From NCBI RefSeq assembly GCF_005155025.1, contig NZ_CP039731.1:372001-436000 (forward strand): 64,000 nt of DNA, read 5' to 3'. The stretch comes from Aquitalea aquatilis (GTDB lineage Bacteria; Pseudomonadota; Gammaproteobacteria; Burkholderiales; Chromobacteriaceae). A program made the position numbers and the translations under genes. Positions 27,493 through 37,509 of the stretch are shown one piece after another. Position 1 is the stretch's first letter. Every line of letters begins with the position of its first letter. The notes beneath the pieces were generated by a model. It searched no databases and was not told where the DNA came from. It saw only the letters and a program-made list of their open reading frames with translations.

Positions 27493-28464
27493 CTAACGCC
27501 CCCAGACATCCGCAAATACCCGCAGCCAGTTTTCACCCAGCACCTTGCGGATCTTGCCTTCGGTCCAGCCGGCCTTTTCCATGGCGGCGGTCAGATTGGG
27601 CGTTTCGCCTATGGTGCGGATGCCTTCCGGATTAAGAATGGTGCCAAAGTTGGTCAGGCGGCGATGACGGCCCTTGTCGTGGGTGATCCAGTCGAAGAAG
27701 CCCTTGTCGTAGCCCTGGGTGAAGTCGGTGCCGTAGCCCACGCAGTCTTCACCCACCAGATTGATGATGTAATCCATGGCTTCGACATAGTCGTCCACCG
27801 TGGCCTCGATGCCGCGCTTGAGGAAGGGCGGGAACATGGTGACGCCGATGAAGCCGCCGTGATCGGCAATGAAGCGCAGTTCTTCATCGCTCTTGTTGCG
27901 CGGGTGCTCTTTCAGGCCGGACGGCAGGCAGTGCGAGTAGCACACCGGTTTTTTCGATTCCAGAATGGCCTCGCGCGAGGTGTTGCCGCCGACATGCGAC
28001 AGGTCGACCATGATGCCCACCCGGTTCATCTCGGCAATCACTTCGCGGCCAAAGCCGGACAGCCCGCCATCGCGCTCGTAGCAGCCGGTGCCCACCAGGT
28101 TTTGCGTGTTGTAGCACAGCTGCACCACGCGCACGCCCATGTCGGCAAAGGCTTCGATATAACCCAGATTGTCTTCAAAGGCGTGGGCGTTCTGGAAGCC
28201 CAGGATGATGCCGGTCTTGCCCTCGGCCTTGGCACGGCGCACGTCGTCGGTGGTTCGTACCAGAGTGAGGATGTCGCTGTAATCGCGAATCTGCTTTTTC
28301 ATCTCGGCGATATTGCCCACCGTGTCCTGGAAACCTTCCCAGACCGACACGGTACAGTTGGCCGCCGACAGGCCGCCACGGCGCATGTCGTCGAATACCT
28401 CGCGGCTCCATTTGGCAATGATCAGCCCGTCAATCACCAGCGCGTCCTGATGTAGCGTTGTCAT
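27493..28464 (-). CDS. Membrane-dipeptidase family (peptidase M19) protein of the betaine cluster
   Basis: The 323-residue protein starts at the ATG at 28464, which has GGGGAG seven bases upstream. It has the renal-dipeptidase barrel with metal-ligand regions VIDGLI, MVDLSHVGGNTS, KPVCYSHC and FIADHGGFIGV. No signal peptide or lipid anchor is visible. An equivalent (PA5396) occupies the same spot in the Pseudomonas dgc cluster. Its role in betaine metabolism is unproven; hydrolysis of an N-methylated dipeptide is possible. It follows soxG by 112 bp. Confidence 0.85.
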   Translation of the reverse strand: MTTLHQDALVIDGLIIAKWSREVFDDMRRGGLSAANCTVSVWEGFQDTVGNIAEMKKQIRDYSDILTLVRTTDDVRRAKAEGKTGIILGFQNAHAFEDNLGYIEAFADMGVRVVQLCYNTQNLVGTGCYERDGGLSGFGREVIAEMNRVGIMVDLSHVGGNTSREAILESKKPVCYSHCLPSGLKEHPRNKSDEELRFIADHGGFIGVTMFPPFLKRGIEATVDDYVEAMDYIINLVGEDCVGYGTDFTQGYDKGFFDWITHDKGRHRRLTNFGTILNPEGIRTIGETPNLTAAMEKAGWTEGKIRKVLGENWLRVFADVWGR

Positions 28465-28576
28465 ACACATACTCCCCAACAGCAATGGTTGAACCAGTTG
28501 CGGTGCCGGACCACCCGGCGCGCCGCCAGTAAAGGGTGACCAGCAGCCGTCAGCAAGGACGACCGCTGGCCTGGGC

Positions 28577-29260
28577 TCAGGCCAGAATCAGGCTGGGCCG
28601 GGGCGTGGCCAACTGGGCAAACAGCGGATGCTCGCCACGGGCTTCCAGCTGGCACACGGCAAAGCCGTAGGGCTGGGCGGCACGGCGCAGCAGCCGCCAC
28701 ACGTAGTCGGCAAAGCTGCGGCGGAACAGCACAAACACGCCGTCGTCATCCAGCCGCAGTATCTGCACGGTGGCCTTGCCCAGCACGGTGCTGACCATAT
28801 GCCCCAGCGGGATGGATTCGAAGTCATACACCCCCAGGTGGCGCAGCACGGTGATGTGCTCGCCCCCCCCCAGCCAGGCCAGGGTCAGGCCGCCGCTGGA
28901 GTCCACCGTCTGGGCAAACAGCTGTTGCGCGGCAAAGCCGGCATCCAGCTGCGCAGTCCAGTCGGCCAGGCGCTGACGGTGGCTGACCAGCAGCCATTCG
29001 TCCGGCGAGGTCCACAGCAGCACGCCTTGCGGGCCCTGGCTGATGGCACCGGCCCGCAAGGGCAGCGCCAGGCCGGTGACTTGCTGCACCAGTTGGGCAA
29101 AGCCGGCCTCGGCGGTATCGCCACGCAGCACGGCATAGCCCAGGTGCGGCAGTTCGTTACACCAGATGCGGCCATCGGCACGGCGCGGTTGCGCCTCGGC
29201 AGCCAGCTTGAAGTGTTGGAGCGGCGACTCCATGAATGGTTGGAAACCTTGCTCAGGCAT
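28577..29260 (-). CDS. soxG: Sarcosine oxidase gamma subunit
   Basis: The 227-residue protein overlaps the end of soxA by eight bases. SoxG is structurally related to the GcvT-like domain of the alpha subunit and stabilises the heterotetramer; it has no cofactor. Recognisable pieces are LLWTSPDEWLLV and a Leu/Arg-rich C-terminus (SFADYVWRLLRRAAQPYG). It is the last gene of soxBDAG. Confidence 0.88.
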   Translation of the reverse strand: MPEQGFQPFMESPLQHFKLAAEAQPRRADGRIWCNELPHLGYAVLRGDTAEAGFAQLVQQVTGLALPLRAGAISQGPQGVLLWTSPDEWLLVSHRQRLADWTAQLDAGFAAQQLFAQTVDSSGGLTLAWLGGGEHITVLRHLGVYDFESIPLGHMVSTVLGKATVQILRLDDDGVFVLFRRSFADYVWRLLRRAAQPYGFAVCQLEARGEHPLFAQLATPRPSLILA

Positions 29261-32200
29261 GTTGACGCACCCCTTCCTTGTCCACGAACACCGACGACAC
29301 CACCTGCGCCGGCACACTCTTGCCATGCGCCCAGACGAACACGGTGTCGCCCTCGCGCTTGCTGCCATCCTTCAGTACGGCCATGGCAATGGAGCGGCCG
29401 AGGAAGGCACTGTGATAACTGGAAGTGACATGGCCCTGCATGGCTGCCGGCACCGTGTCATCGGTATTGCTGAGAATCTGTGCGCCTTCGGCCAGCACCA
29501 CTTGCGGGTCCAGCGGCAGCAGGCCCACCAGCTGCTTGCGGCCATCACCGGCGGTGTGCGAGCGCAGCAGCGAACGCTTGCCGAGGAAGCTGAACGGCTT
29601 TTTCATGCCCACCGCCCAGCTCATGGCCAGATCGTTCGGGCTCATCGAACCGTCGGTGTCCTGACCGACGATGATGAAGCCCTTCTCCGCCCGCAGTACG
29701 TGCATGGTTTCGGTGCCGTAGGGGGTGATGTCGAACTCGGCACCCGCCTTCATCACCTCTTCCCACATGTAGCGGCCATAGTTGGCATCGACGTTGATTT
29801 CATAAGCCAGCTCACCGGAGAAGCTGATGCGGAACACCCGTGCCGGCAGGCCGGCCACGGTGCCAGTGCGGCCATCCATGAACTTGAAAGCGTCCTTGGC
29901 GAAGTCGATGTCGCTACACAGCTTTTGCAGCACCTGGCGGCTGTTCGGCCCCACCACGGCCACGGTGGCCCAGTGGTCGGTGGTGGTGGTGAAGCGCACT
30001 TTCAGCTCCGGCCATTCGGTCTGGTGCCAGCGCTCCAGCCAGCTGTAGACACGTGCCGCGCCGCCAGTGGTGGTGGTCATGTGGAAGTGGTCGTCGGCCA
30101 GGCAGGCAGTCACGCCGTCGTCCATCACCATGCCGTTTTCGTCCAGCATCAGGCCGTAGCGGCACTTGCCGGGATCGAGCTTGCTCCAGGCATTGCTGTA
30201 GATACGGTTGAGGAATTCACGTGCGTCCGGGCCCTTGACGTCGATCTTGCCCAGGGTGGAGGCATCCATCACGCCGACACTATTACGGGTGGCCAGGCAT
30301 TCGCGGTTCACTGCGGCGTGCAGGTCCTCGCCCGGCTTGGGGAAGTACCAGGGGCGCAGCCACTGGCCCACCACTTCGTACTCGGCCTTGCGCGCATCAT
30401 GGCTGGCATGCATGGCGGTATAGCGGCGCACATCGAAGGTTTCGCCCACATGCGGGCCGGCCAGTGCGCCAAAGGTCACCGGGGTGTAGGACGGCCGATA
30501 GGTGGTGGTGCCCACTTCGGCGATGGGTTTGCCCAGCGCTTCGGCGGCAATGGCAAAGCCGTTGATATTGGACAGCTTGCCCTGATCCGTACCAAAGCCC
30601 AGCGCGGTATAGCGCTTGACGTGTTCGATGGAGCGGTAGTTTTCACGAATGGCCGTGTGGATGTCGGCAGCCGCCACATCATTCTGGTAATCGACAAAAG
30701 CCTTGGCACCGTGGCCTTCCGGCTTACCATCCGGCAGGCGGAAGATGGCACGCGGCGCGGCCACTTCTTCATTGGCCACCGCCGGGGCATTGCCGCTGCT
30801 GCCACGGCCCTTGCCCAGCAATAGTGCAGCCACGGCGGCGTGGGTCTGGCCCAGTGCCTCGGACAATTCCCAGCGGCCGGTAATGGCACCGACGCAGGCG
30901 ATATTGTCGCGACCTTCATCCGGGCAGACAAAAGACAGCTGCTGCTGATTCCACACCGGTCGGCCACCGTTGTGGCAGAACAGATGCACGGTGGAGGTGA
31001 GGCCGCCGGAGGACAGCACGGTATCCACATTCAGGCGCGGGCCGGAGCCAATCACCTGATTGTTGCGGCCATCCAGCTTCACCAGCTGCGCGCCGCTGAC
31101 GCTCTTGTCGCCCAGCACCTTGGCAATGCCATGGCCCAGCAGCAGCTCGACACCAGCACTCTTCAGTGCCTGCTGCCGCCATGCTGCTGCGCCGCTGTGA
31201 CGGGCATCGGCCAGCGTCACCTTGACGCCGGACAGCGCCAGGTCCAGCGCGGCTTCGTAGGCGGCATCGTTCTGGGTTTGCACCAGCACTTCGCGCCCCA
31301 CCGCCACACCGTAGCGATTCAGATAGCTATGACCTGCCGCTACCGTCATCACGCCGGGTACATCGTTGTAACCAAACACCAGCGGGCGTTCGATGGCGCC
31401 ACTGGCCAGAATCACCTGATGGGCGCGGATCTTGTGCAGACGCTGGCGCGGCAGCGCGGCATTGCGCTCGGTCAGCGGCAGGTGGTCTTGCAACAGCTCC
31501 ACCGCCTGCACCAGATTCAGATCATGCAGGGCAAAGGCGGTGGTGCGCGGCAGCACGCTGACATTGGGCAGGCTGGCCAGCTCGGCCAGACGCTGGCCCA
31601 CCCAGTCCATGCCGGACAGGCCATCGATGCGGCTGCGGCGTTCGGTGAGCAGCCAGCCGCCCATTTCCGCCTGCTCGTCCACCAGCAGGGTTTTCAGCCC
31701 GGCACGGCCCGCCAGCGTGGCGGCCCACAGACCGGCAGCACCGCCGCCCACCACCAGCACATCAATATGATGGTGCAGGTGGTCGTAGCTTTCCGGATCG
31801 GGCAAGACCGGGGCATGGCCGTAACCTGCCGCCTTGCGGATGTATTTTTCGTAGATGGGCCAGGCTTTCACCGGCTCCATGAAGGTCTTGTAGTAGAAGC
31901 CCGGCGGCATGAAGCGGCCAAACTTGCCCAGCAGGCCCTTGAGATCGAAATCCAGCGAGGGGTAGCCGGTGGTGCTGCCCGCCAGCAGGCCCTGGTATAG
32001 CTCAACCTGGGTAGCCTTGAGGTCGGGCACGGTGTGCGCGCCGGTTTCCAGCTGGATCAGCGCATTGGGTTCTTCGGCACCAAAGCCGACAATGCCGCGC
32101 GGCCGGCCGTATTTGAAGCTGCGGCCGATCAGGCGCACGCCATTGGCCAGCAGCGCCGAGGCCAGGGTATCGCCGGAAAATGCCCGGTACTGCACATTGT

Positions 32201-32270
32201 CAAACTGGAAGCTGACCGGTTTCTGGCGATTGATACGCTCGCCCGGGCGGTGGATGCGGTAGCCGCTCAT
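29253..32270 (-). CDS. soxA: Sarcosine oxidase alpha subunit
   Basis: The 1005-residue protein begins with a small 2Fe-2S-ferredoxin-like fold lacking cluster cysteines, then an NAD-binding Rossmann region (VLVVGGGAAGLWAATLAG from about 171), and ends with a GcvT-type folate domain (about 600-1005, with SGELAYEINVDANYG). In tetrameric sarcosine oxidase the alpha subunit binds NAD+ and tetrahydrofolate, and the formaldehyde equivalent can leave as 5,10-methylene-THF. The length fits the family. It overlaps soxD at the start and soxG at the end by 4 and 8 bases. Confidence 0.95.
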   Translation of the reverse strand: MSGYRIHRPGERINRQKPVSFQFDNVQYRAFSGDTLASALLANGVRLIGRSFKYGRPRGIVGFGAEEPNALIQLETGAHTVPDLKATQVELYQGLLAGSTTGYPSLDFDLKGLLGKFGRFMPPGFYYKTFMEPVKAWPIYEKYIRKAAGYGHAPVLPDPESYDHLHHHIDVLVVGGGAAGLWAATLAGRAGLKTLLVDEQAEMGGWLLTERRSRIDGLSGMDWVGQRLAELASLPNVSVLPRTTAFALHDLNLVQAVELLQDHLPLTERNAALPRQRLHKIRAHQVILASGAIERPLVFGYNDVPGVMTVAAGHSYLNRYGVAVGREVLVQTQNDAAYEAALDLALSGVKVTLADARHSGAAAWRQQALKSAGVELLLGHGIAKVLGDKSVSGAQLVKLDGRNNQVIGSGPRLNVDTVLSSGGLTSTVHLFCHNGGRPVWNQQQLSFVCPDEGRDNIACVGAITGRWELSEALGQTHAAVAALLLGKGRGSSGNAPAVANEEVAAPRAIFRLPDGKPEGHGAKAFVDYQNDVAAADIHTAIRENYRSIEHVKRYTALGFGTDQGKLSNINGFAIAAEALGKPIAEVGTTTYRPSYTPVTFGALAGPHVGETFDVRRYTAMHASHDARKAEYEVVGQWLRPWYFPKPGEDLHAAVNRECLATRNSVGVMDASTLGKIDVKGPDAREFLNRIYSNAWSKLDPGKCRYGLMLDENGMVMDDGVTACLADDHFHMTTTTGGAARVYSWLERWHQTEWPELKVRFTTTTDHWATVAVVGPNSRQVLQKLCSDIDFAKDAFKFMDGRTGTVAGLPARVFRISFSGELAYEINVDANYGRYMWEEVMKAGAEFDITPYGTETMHVLRAEKGFIIVGQDTDGSMSPNDLAMSWAVGMKKPFSFLGKRSLLRSHTAGDGRKQLVGLLPLDPQVVLAEGAQILSNTDDTVPAAMQGHVTSSYHSAFLGRSIAMAVLKDGSKREGDTVFVWAHGKSVPAQVVSSVFVDKEGVRQHA

Positions 32271-32560
32271 GCTTGCTCCTTCAGATACAGTGCCTTGCCG
32301 TCGGCCAGTGTCCAGGAACCGGCAATTTCATACGTGACGGTATGACGCTTGACCGCGAACACCTTGCGACAGCCGGCGACATGCTGCCATTGCTCCCAGT
32401 GCCAGCCACGCGGGTTCTTGCGGTGGAACACATAGTCACCCCAGGTGGCATCGTCGGCCTCTTCCGGCACTGCCGGGCGGGCGATATAGGCTTCACCGGC
32501 GTAGCTGAACTCTTCTTCTTCCCTTGCCTCTTGGCAGTACGGGCAGGTAATCACCAACAT
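32267..32560 (-). CDS. soxD: Sarcosine oxidase delta subunit
   Basis: This 97-residue zinc-binding subunit has CPYC (6-9) and HVAGC (60-64) as likely zinc ligands. The acidic EEEEFSY and the DDATWGDYVFHRKNPRGWH core are family-typical. It lies between soxB (10-bp gap) and soxA (4-base overlap). Confidence 0.93.
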   Translation of the reverse strand: MLVITCPYCQEAREEEEFSYAGEAYIARPAVPEEADDATWGDYVFHRKNPRGWHWEQWQHVAGCRKVFAVKRHTVTYEIAGSWTLADGKALYLKEQA

Positions 32561-32570
32561 AAGCCTCTCC

Positions 32571-33824
32571 CTAGTGAGCCACGGCGGCTGCGCCGTGCTC
32601 GTCGATCAGATGTCCGGTGGCAAAACGGTCCAGCGAGAAGGCCCGGTTCAGCGGGTGCGGATCGTCATGGGCGATGGTGTGGGCAAACACATTGCCCGAA
32701 CCCGGCGTGGCCTTGAAGCCGCCGGTACCCCAGCCACAGTTGAAATACAGGCCCTGGATGCGGGTTTTGCTGATGATGGGGCAGGCATCCGGCGACACAT
32801 CCACAATGCCGCCCCACTGGCGGTTCATGCGCACGCGAGAGAAGGACGGGAACATCTCGATGATGGCAGCGGCGGTGTGCTCGATCACATGCGGGCTGCC
32901 GCGCTGGCCGTAGCCCAGATAGCTGTCGATACCGGCACCGATCACCAGCTCGCCCTTGTCGGACTGGCTGACATAGCCGTGCACGGCATTGGACATCACC
33001 ACGGTGTCGATGCAGGGCTTCATCGATTCCGACACAAAAGCCTGCAGCGGGTGGCTTTCCAGCGGCAGGCGCAGCCCGGCCATCTTGGCCAGCACCGAAG
33101 AATTACCCGCAGCCACACAGCCGACACGGTCGGCCATGATGTCGCCACGGCTGGTATTTACGCCCTTGATGCGCCCACCTTCGATGATCAGGCCGGTGAC
33201 TTCGCACTGCTCGATGATGTCCACGCCCAGTTCGGACGCGCCACGGGCAAAGCCCCAGGCCACAGCGTCATGGCGCGCGACACCGCCACGCGGCTGGAAG
33301 CTGGCCCCCATGATGGGGTAGCGCGCACGGTTGCTGATGTCGATCAGCGGCACCATGTCCTTGATTTCCTGCGGCGTCATCACCACCGCATCCACGCCAT
33401 TGAGCAGGTTGGCATTGGCGCGGCGTTCGATGTCGCGCATGTCCTGCAGGGTGTGGCCCACGTTCATCACGCCGCGCTGGCTGAACATCACGTTGAAGTT
33501 GAGGTCCTGCGACAGGCCCTCCCACAATTTCAGGCCGTGTTCATACAAGTGCGCCGCCTCGTCCCACAGATAATTGGAACGGATGATGGTGGTATTGCGT
33601 GCGGTATTGCCGCCGCCCAGATAGCCTTTTTCCAGCACGGCCACATTCTTGATGCCATGCTCCTTGGCCAGATAGTAGGCCGTGGCCAGGCCATGGCCAC
33701 CACCGCCGACGATGATCACGTCGTACTGCTTCTTTGGCTGCGGGCTTTTCCAGGCCGGCTGCCAGCTTTCATGATGCTTGAGCCCGTTCTTGATCAGGCT
33801 CCACAAGGAGTATCGGTTTGCCAT
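32571..33824 (-). CDS. soxB: Sarcosine oxidase beta subunit
   Basis: The 417-residue flavoprotein oxidises sarcosine to glycine with production of H2O2 and a C1 unit. The FAD loop is [19 protein letters not shown] (37-55). [12 protein letters not shown] contains His185, which matches the histidine that holds FMN covalently in tetrameric sarcosine oxidase. The start at 33824 follows a GGAG site by seven bases. It is the first gene of soxBDAG; the operon promoter shares the 227-bp divergent gap with purU. Confidence 0.95.
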   Translation of the reverse strand: MANRYSLWSLIKNGLKHHESWQPAWKSPQPKKQYDVIIVGGGGHGLATAYYLAKEHGIKNVAVLEKGYLGGGNTARNTTIIRSNYLWDEAAHLYEHGLKLWEGLSQDLNFNVMFSQRGVMNVGHTLQDMRDIERRANANLLNGVDAVVMTPQEIKDMVPLIDISNRARYPIMGASFQPRGGVARHDAVAWGFARGASELGVDIIEQCEVTGLIIEGGRIKGVNTSRGDIMADRVGCVAAGNSSVLAKMAGLRLPLESHPLQAFVSESMKPCIDTVVMSNAVHGYVSQSDKGELVIGAGIDSYLGYGQRGSPHVIEHTAAAIIEMFPSFSRVRMNRQWGGIVDVSPDACPIISKTRIQGLYFNCGWGTGGFKATPGSGNVFAHTIAHDDPHPLNRAFSLDRFATGHLIDEHGAAAVAH

Positions 33825-34051
33825 CTGCGGCTCCAGCGGGGTGGATGTATTCGGACAAGGCCCATTCTCCCGGCGCAGCCCACGCCCCGTTTGGCTGAAA
33901 AGGACAAGCACTTGCCCACAGCCGACACCGCGCACCATGTCTGAAATCGACGCAAATCCGGCGCTTGCAAGCCAGCACCGTGGCAAGACAGGCCTTAGGG
34001 TTAGCGCACACACCGCAGGCAACACGCCTGTACTACAAGGGAAGACCAGCC

Positions 34052-34918
34052 ATGATTGCCACCACCCCGTCTTATGTCTTGAGCTTTACCTGCCACAGCG
34101 CCTCCGGTCAGGTGGCCCGCTTCTCCGCCCTGCTGGAGACACAGGGCTGTTATATCGACGAGCTGGCGGTATTCGACGACCCCAGCAGCCAGCGCTTTTT
34201 CGTGCGCTGCGTATTCCACCCGCAAGCGGAAAGTTTCGACCAGTCGCGGTTGGCGGCGGGCATGGCCGAAATGAACCAGCACTATCAGGATTTGCGCTGG
34301 CAGCTGCACGACCGCCGCGAGCGGGCGCGGGTGATGATCATGGTGTCCAAGCTGGACCACTGCCTGAACGACCTGCTGTACCGGCAGAAAATGGGCGATC
34401 TGGAGATGACCGTTACCGCCATTGTTTCCAACCACCGCGAGCTGGCCCCGATTGCCGAGGCCTACGGCCTGCCCTTTCACCACCTGCCGGTCAGCCCGGC
34501 CAACAAGGCCGAGCAGGAAGCCGCCGTGCTGGCACTGATCAAGGAAACCGGCTCCGAGCTGGTGATTCTGGCGCGCTACATGCAAGTGCTATCCAGCGAA
34601 ACCAGCGCCCTGCTGGCGGGGCGCGCCATCAACATCCACCACTCCTTCCTGCCCGGTTTCAAGGGCGCGCGGCCCTATTGGCAGGCCCACGAACGCGGGG
34701 TCAAGCTGATTGGCGCCACCGCGCATTACATTACCGACGATCTGGATGAAGGCCCCATCATCGAGCAGGTGGTAGACCGGGTAGACCATGCCTGCACCGC
34801 GGAAGACCTGCAGGCCACCGGCCGCGACATGGAATGCCAGGCGCTGGCCCGCGCCGTACGCTACCACCTGGAACGGCGGGTGTTTCTGAATGACAACCGC
34901 ACGGTGGTGTTGCGCTAG
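34052..34918 (+). CDS. purU: Formyltetrahydrofolate deformylase
   Basis: The 288-residue enzyme hydrolyses 10-formyl-THF to formate and THF. It has an N-terminal ACT domain (1-80) and a formyltransferase fold with the catalytic Asn/His in [10 protein letters not shown] (N194, H196) and Asp in the TDDLDEGP segment near 228-234. In betaine catabolism it recycles the folate that SoxA loads with C1 units and hands formate to FdsGBAD. It is divergent from soxB. Confidence 0.94.
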   Translation: MIATTPSYVLSFTCHSASGQVARFSALLETQGCYIDELAVFDDPSSQRFFVRCVFHPQAESFDQSRLAAGMAEMNQHYQDLRWQLHDRRERARVMIMVSKLDHCLNDLLYRQKMGDLEMTVTAIVSNHRELAPIAEAYGLPFHHLPVSPANKAEQEAAVLALIKETGSELVILARYMQVLSSETSALLAGRAINIHHSFLPGFKGARPYWQAHERGVKLIGATAHYITDDLDEGPIIEQVVDRVDHACTAEDLQATGRDMECQALARAVRYHLERRVFLNDNRTVVLR

Positions 34919-35044
34919 GTGCAGCCGTGGCAAGACATGGGCCGGTGTCACAGGCAGGGCTGCACCGGCATGCTTGCCGGCAAGTTGACACCCAGGCGCT
35001 GAACTGCCAACCTTCCCGGCCCAATTTATGAGCCATTGCCCACC

Positions 35045-35521
35045 ATGAAAATCACCGAAAACAGCGCCGTCACCCTGCGCATGAAAGTGACCGACAGCCA
35101 AGGCCAGGTTTACGACGATGGCAAGCACCCCGTCTCCTACCTGCACGGCGATTACGACAATCTGTTCGCCAAGCTGGAAGCCGCACTGGAAGGCCAGGAA
35201 GCCGGCTTTCAAACCGCACTGGAACTGGCCACCGAAGACACCTTCGGCGAGCGCGACGAAGCCCTGGTCACCACCATGCCCAAGGCCGACTTCCCGCCCG
35301 GCATCAAGGTAGGCGGCCAGATCCAGCGCATCGGCCCGGATGGCGAGCCGCGCTACTACTTTGTCACCAAGATCAAAGGCCCCACCGTGTTGCTGGACGG
35401 CAACCACCCGCTGTGCGGCAAGACCCTGCGCTTTGCCATCACCGTGCTGAATGTACGGGCGGCCACTGCCGAGGAAATTGCTCACCAGCATGTACATGGC
35501 GAGCACGGGCATCAGCACTGA
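35045..35521 (+). CDS. slyD: FKBP-type peptidyl-prolyl isomerase, SlyD-like
   Basis: The 158-residue protein starts at the ATG at 35045 (MKITENSAVTLRM). It has the split FKBP domain with an IF flap (GDYDNLFAKLEAALEGQEAG at about 36-55) and a His-rich tail (HQHVHGEHGHQH), as in SlyD metallochaperones that assist nickel enzymes and folding. No nickel-enzyme genes are near. A strong terminator follows. Confidence 0.88.
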   Translation: MKITENSAVTLRMKVTDSQGQVYDDGKHPVSYLHGDYDNLFAKLEAALEGQEAGFQTALELATEDTFGERDEALVTTMPKADFPPGIKVGGQIQRIGPDGEPRYYFVTKIKGPTVLLDGNHPLCGKTLRFAITVLNVRAATAEEIAHQHVHGEHGHQH

Positions 35522-35542
35522 TTTTTCCCTTGCCTGACTGTC

Positions 35543-35569
35543 AAAGCCCTCCCGCTACGGGAGGGCTTT
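35543..35569 (+). terminator. Strong rho-independent terminator after slyD
   Basis: The 12-bp perfect stem AAAGCCCTCCCG-CTA-CGGGAGGGCTTT is followed by GTTTATG. It could work in both directions. Confidence 0.85.
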
Positions 35570-35572
35570 GTT

Positions 35573-36236
35573 TATGCCACGCCGCGGCAGACAGGATAGT
35601 GCGCTGACTGAACACGATGCCGCATAGTCGGCCACCATGCGGCAATCCGTCGACTTCCCACCACACCGCCCCCCTCCTTGCCATACGCCGCAGCGGCAAG
35701 GCGCATCATCATCCGCGAGCGCGGACTCCCTCCAGCGCCAATCCTTCGAACACCGCATAAAAATCAAAGACAAAGACAACTCTCGGGACTTGCCCCGCCG
35801 TCGATGAGGTTTCCCTTGCTGCGCGGGTATGAGCGGAGAGATAGCTGGACGACGTGCAAGGACACGGACAACACATCCACCGCGGCTTGCGCTGACGGGA
35901 ATGGGTTTCGCCAGGGCGATGCTTGCGGTAGCGAATAGTGATGAGGCGGGGTGCCGGACTCAGGCCAAGGAATTATGTCAACGTGTTAGCATGACTGCTG
36001 TCGGCCAGAAGCGGTCATTCCACTTGCGGCTTACTTGGTGTAATCTTCTATTCAGCATATAATTTTATTTGTTTTTATTCCATCCGTAAAATGTAAACTC
36101 TGCCTTGTAAATACAGGTTTCTGTCTGATTTTGGCGTCCTGCTTCTGGGCACTTAACGACAGTTGACGTTTTAAAATTTCATGGTACTAGTGGTGCCTGC
36201 TTTACGTTATGTAAACATCAATAAAGGAGTGTCGCC
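35573..36236. other. Gene-free stretch, boundary of an AT-rich islet
   Basis: No credible gene is visible in about 660 bp. Short frames are open but lack start sites and family resemblance. Near 35700-35725 (CATCATCATCCGCGAGCGCGG) is a fragment resembling the end of the dispersed repeat. From about 36030 the base composition changes to AT-rich, marking the start of the cassette. Confidence 0.5.
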
Positions 36237-36551
36237 GTGGCATCAATGGGCACAAAAGAAAGAGCGCAGCAATACTTTGAGCGATTGGTAAAATCGCCAA
36301 ACCCAAAAGCTGAACTTGAAAAAATATACTCTGATCTTAATAAGTTGGTATTTTCAAGTTCTAGAAATCCAATAGATCGCAACACCAAGATAAAGATACT
36401 AGATGAGCTTGAGAGGCTTGTTAGGCGCACGCCCGGCTTAGAAAGTATCAATGAGTCTTTAACATATGACTCAATTAGAAAAAGCACCACGGCATCAGAC
36501 AATAGCGACATACTCGATGTTATTAGTGCCATGAAAAAGCGAGTTGGGTAA
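36237..36551 (+). CDS. Unknown soluble protein, first gene of a two-gene cassette
   Basis: This 104-residue protein is unrecognised. It is probably translated from the GTG at 36237, which has AGGAG seven bases upstream. It is mostly helical, charged and low in complexity, with a basic middle (ERLVRRTPGLESI), and has no signal peptide or membrane segment. Its stop codon overlaps the next ATG (TAATG), so the two genes are translationally coupled. AT-rich composition suggests recent acquisition. Coupled small soluble and membrane proteins are common in toxin-antitoxin and defence cassettes, but no motif links it to one. Confidence 0.65.
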   Translation: MASMGTKERAQQYFERLVKSPNPKAELEKIYSDLNKLVFSSSRNPIDRNTKIKILDELERLVRRTPGLESINESLTYDSIRKSTTASDNSDILDVISAMKKRVG

Positions 36552-37048
36552 TGCAAATTAGCACTAGTGATGTAATAGCGACTCTGAGCCTGCTTGTCTC
36601 TATTGGGGCTGTGATTTTTGCGAAATCCTCTAGCCAGAAAACCAACCAGATTGCGCAAGAAAACCTGAATCTGCAGCATGGCATTGTTGAGTTGGAAATA
36701 AGTCAGTCTATAGAAAATGCCAAAACAAAAATTAATGATATATCAATGACAATGGCTCCTTTTGTCTCAAAGGAAAAGCTCAATAAAATATCCGAAGAGG
36801 AATCTGAATTGCTTGGACTTTATCGAAAAAGTCTCAATGCTGCTACACAGACCTTAATTAACTATTATGACTCTGCCTGTTCAAAATATGCCGACGGAAA
36901 AGTTGACAAGGTGCGATTCAAAAAGACTTACAAAGTCGAAATCCGCCAATTGGTTGAAAGTGATGATTTGAAAGAATATTTTGACCCGCTCACATCTTCA
37001 TATAAGCCAGTTTTGAACGTATATTCTGAGTGGGAGCATTTGGAGTGA
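36551..37048 (+). CDS. Unknown membrane-anchored coiled-coil protein, second gene of the cassette
   Basis: The 165-residue protein is unrecognised. Residues 6-24 (SDVIATLSLLVSIGAVIFA) form one membrane anchor, followed by KSSSQKTNQ and a helical, probably coiled-coil segment (about 28-80). The remainder is a soluble domain with many Lys and Glu residues (KSLNAATQTLINYYDSACSK). The topology is N-terminal anchor with a cytoplasmic body. It is coupled to the upstream gene. The combination resembles small membrane proteins found near defence genes, but there is no catalytic motif. Confidence 0.65.
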   Translation: MQISTSDVIATLSLLVSIGAVIFAKSSSQKTNQIAQENLNLQHGIVELEISQSIENAKTKINDISMTMAPFVSKEKLNKISEEESELLGLYRKSLNAATQTLINYYDSACSKYADGKVDKVRFKKTYKVEIRQLVESDDLKEYFDPLTSSYKPVLNVYSEWEHLE

Positions 37049-37176
37049 GTCCTTAAAGGCTTGCTTCTGTTATATAGCCTCACGCCCTTTGCGTTAATGT
37101 CCGCAAAGGGTCGAAACCAGCCACTCACCAAGACGTTATACATTGGGTGGCGCATCCAGTTTATTTATTCACCGGC

Positions 37177-37509
37177 CTAAAATCCACTCATAATTGCCAG
37201 TATGAATGGAATGAACTCATAAACAGGTAAGGCAAGAGGTACGCCAAAAATGAAGAAAAATCTATAACTTGAATGACTTACGATCGCTGACAACAAAGAC
37301 ACAACAATCGTGCTACGCCACAAAACAGAAAAGAAATGATATTTGTCATTATTGATAAAATATCCAGCCACCTGCTGGCAGTCATTACTCTTGGGTGCGC
37401 AATAAAGTTGAGCTTTACCACAATAATAGGCTGCAAAGATAGAAAACCCAACTTGAGCTGCTGCCAAACATAGCAACAATTTCAATGATTGATCTTCTGT
37501 CAGCCGCAT
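37177..37509 (-). CDS. Small multi-helix membrane protein of unknown function
   Basis: The 110-residue protein is unrecognised. It has about three hydrophobic segments (LLLCLAAAQVGFSIFAAYY, STIVVSLLSAIVS, FFFIFGVPLALPVYEFIPFILAI). The ATG at 37509 has AAGGTGG five bases upstream. It converges on the cassette at 36237-37048 and is similarly AT-rich. It may be an independent accessory gene. Confidence 0.6.
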   Translation of the reverse strand: MRLTEDQSLKLLLCLAAAQVGFSIFAAYYCGKAQLYCAPKSNDCQQVAGYFINNDKYHFFSVLWRSTIVVSLLSAIVSHSSYRFFFIFGVPLALPVYEFIPFILAIMSGF

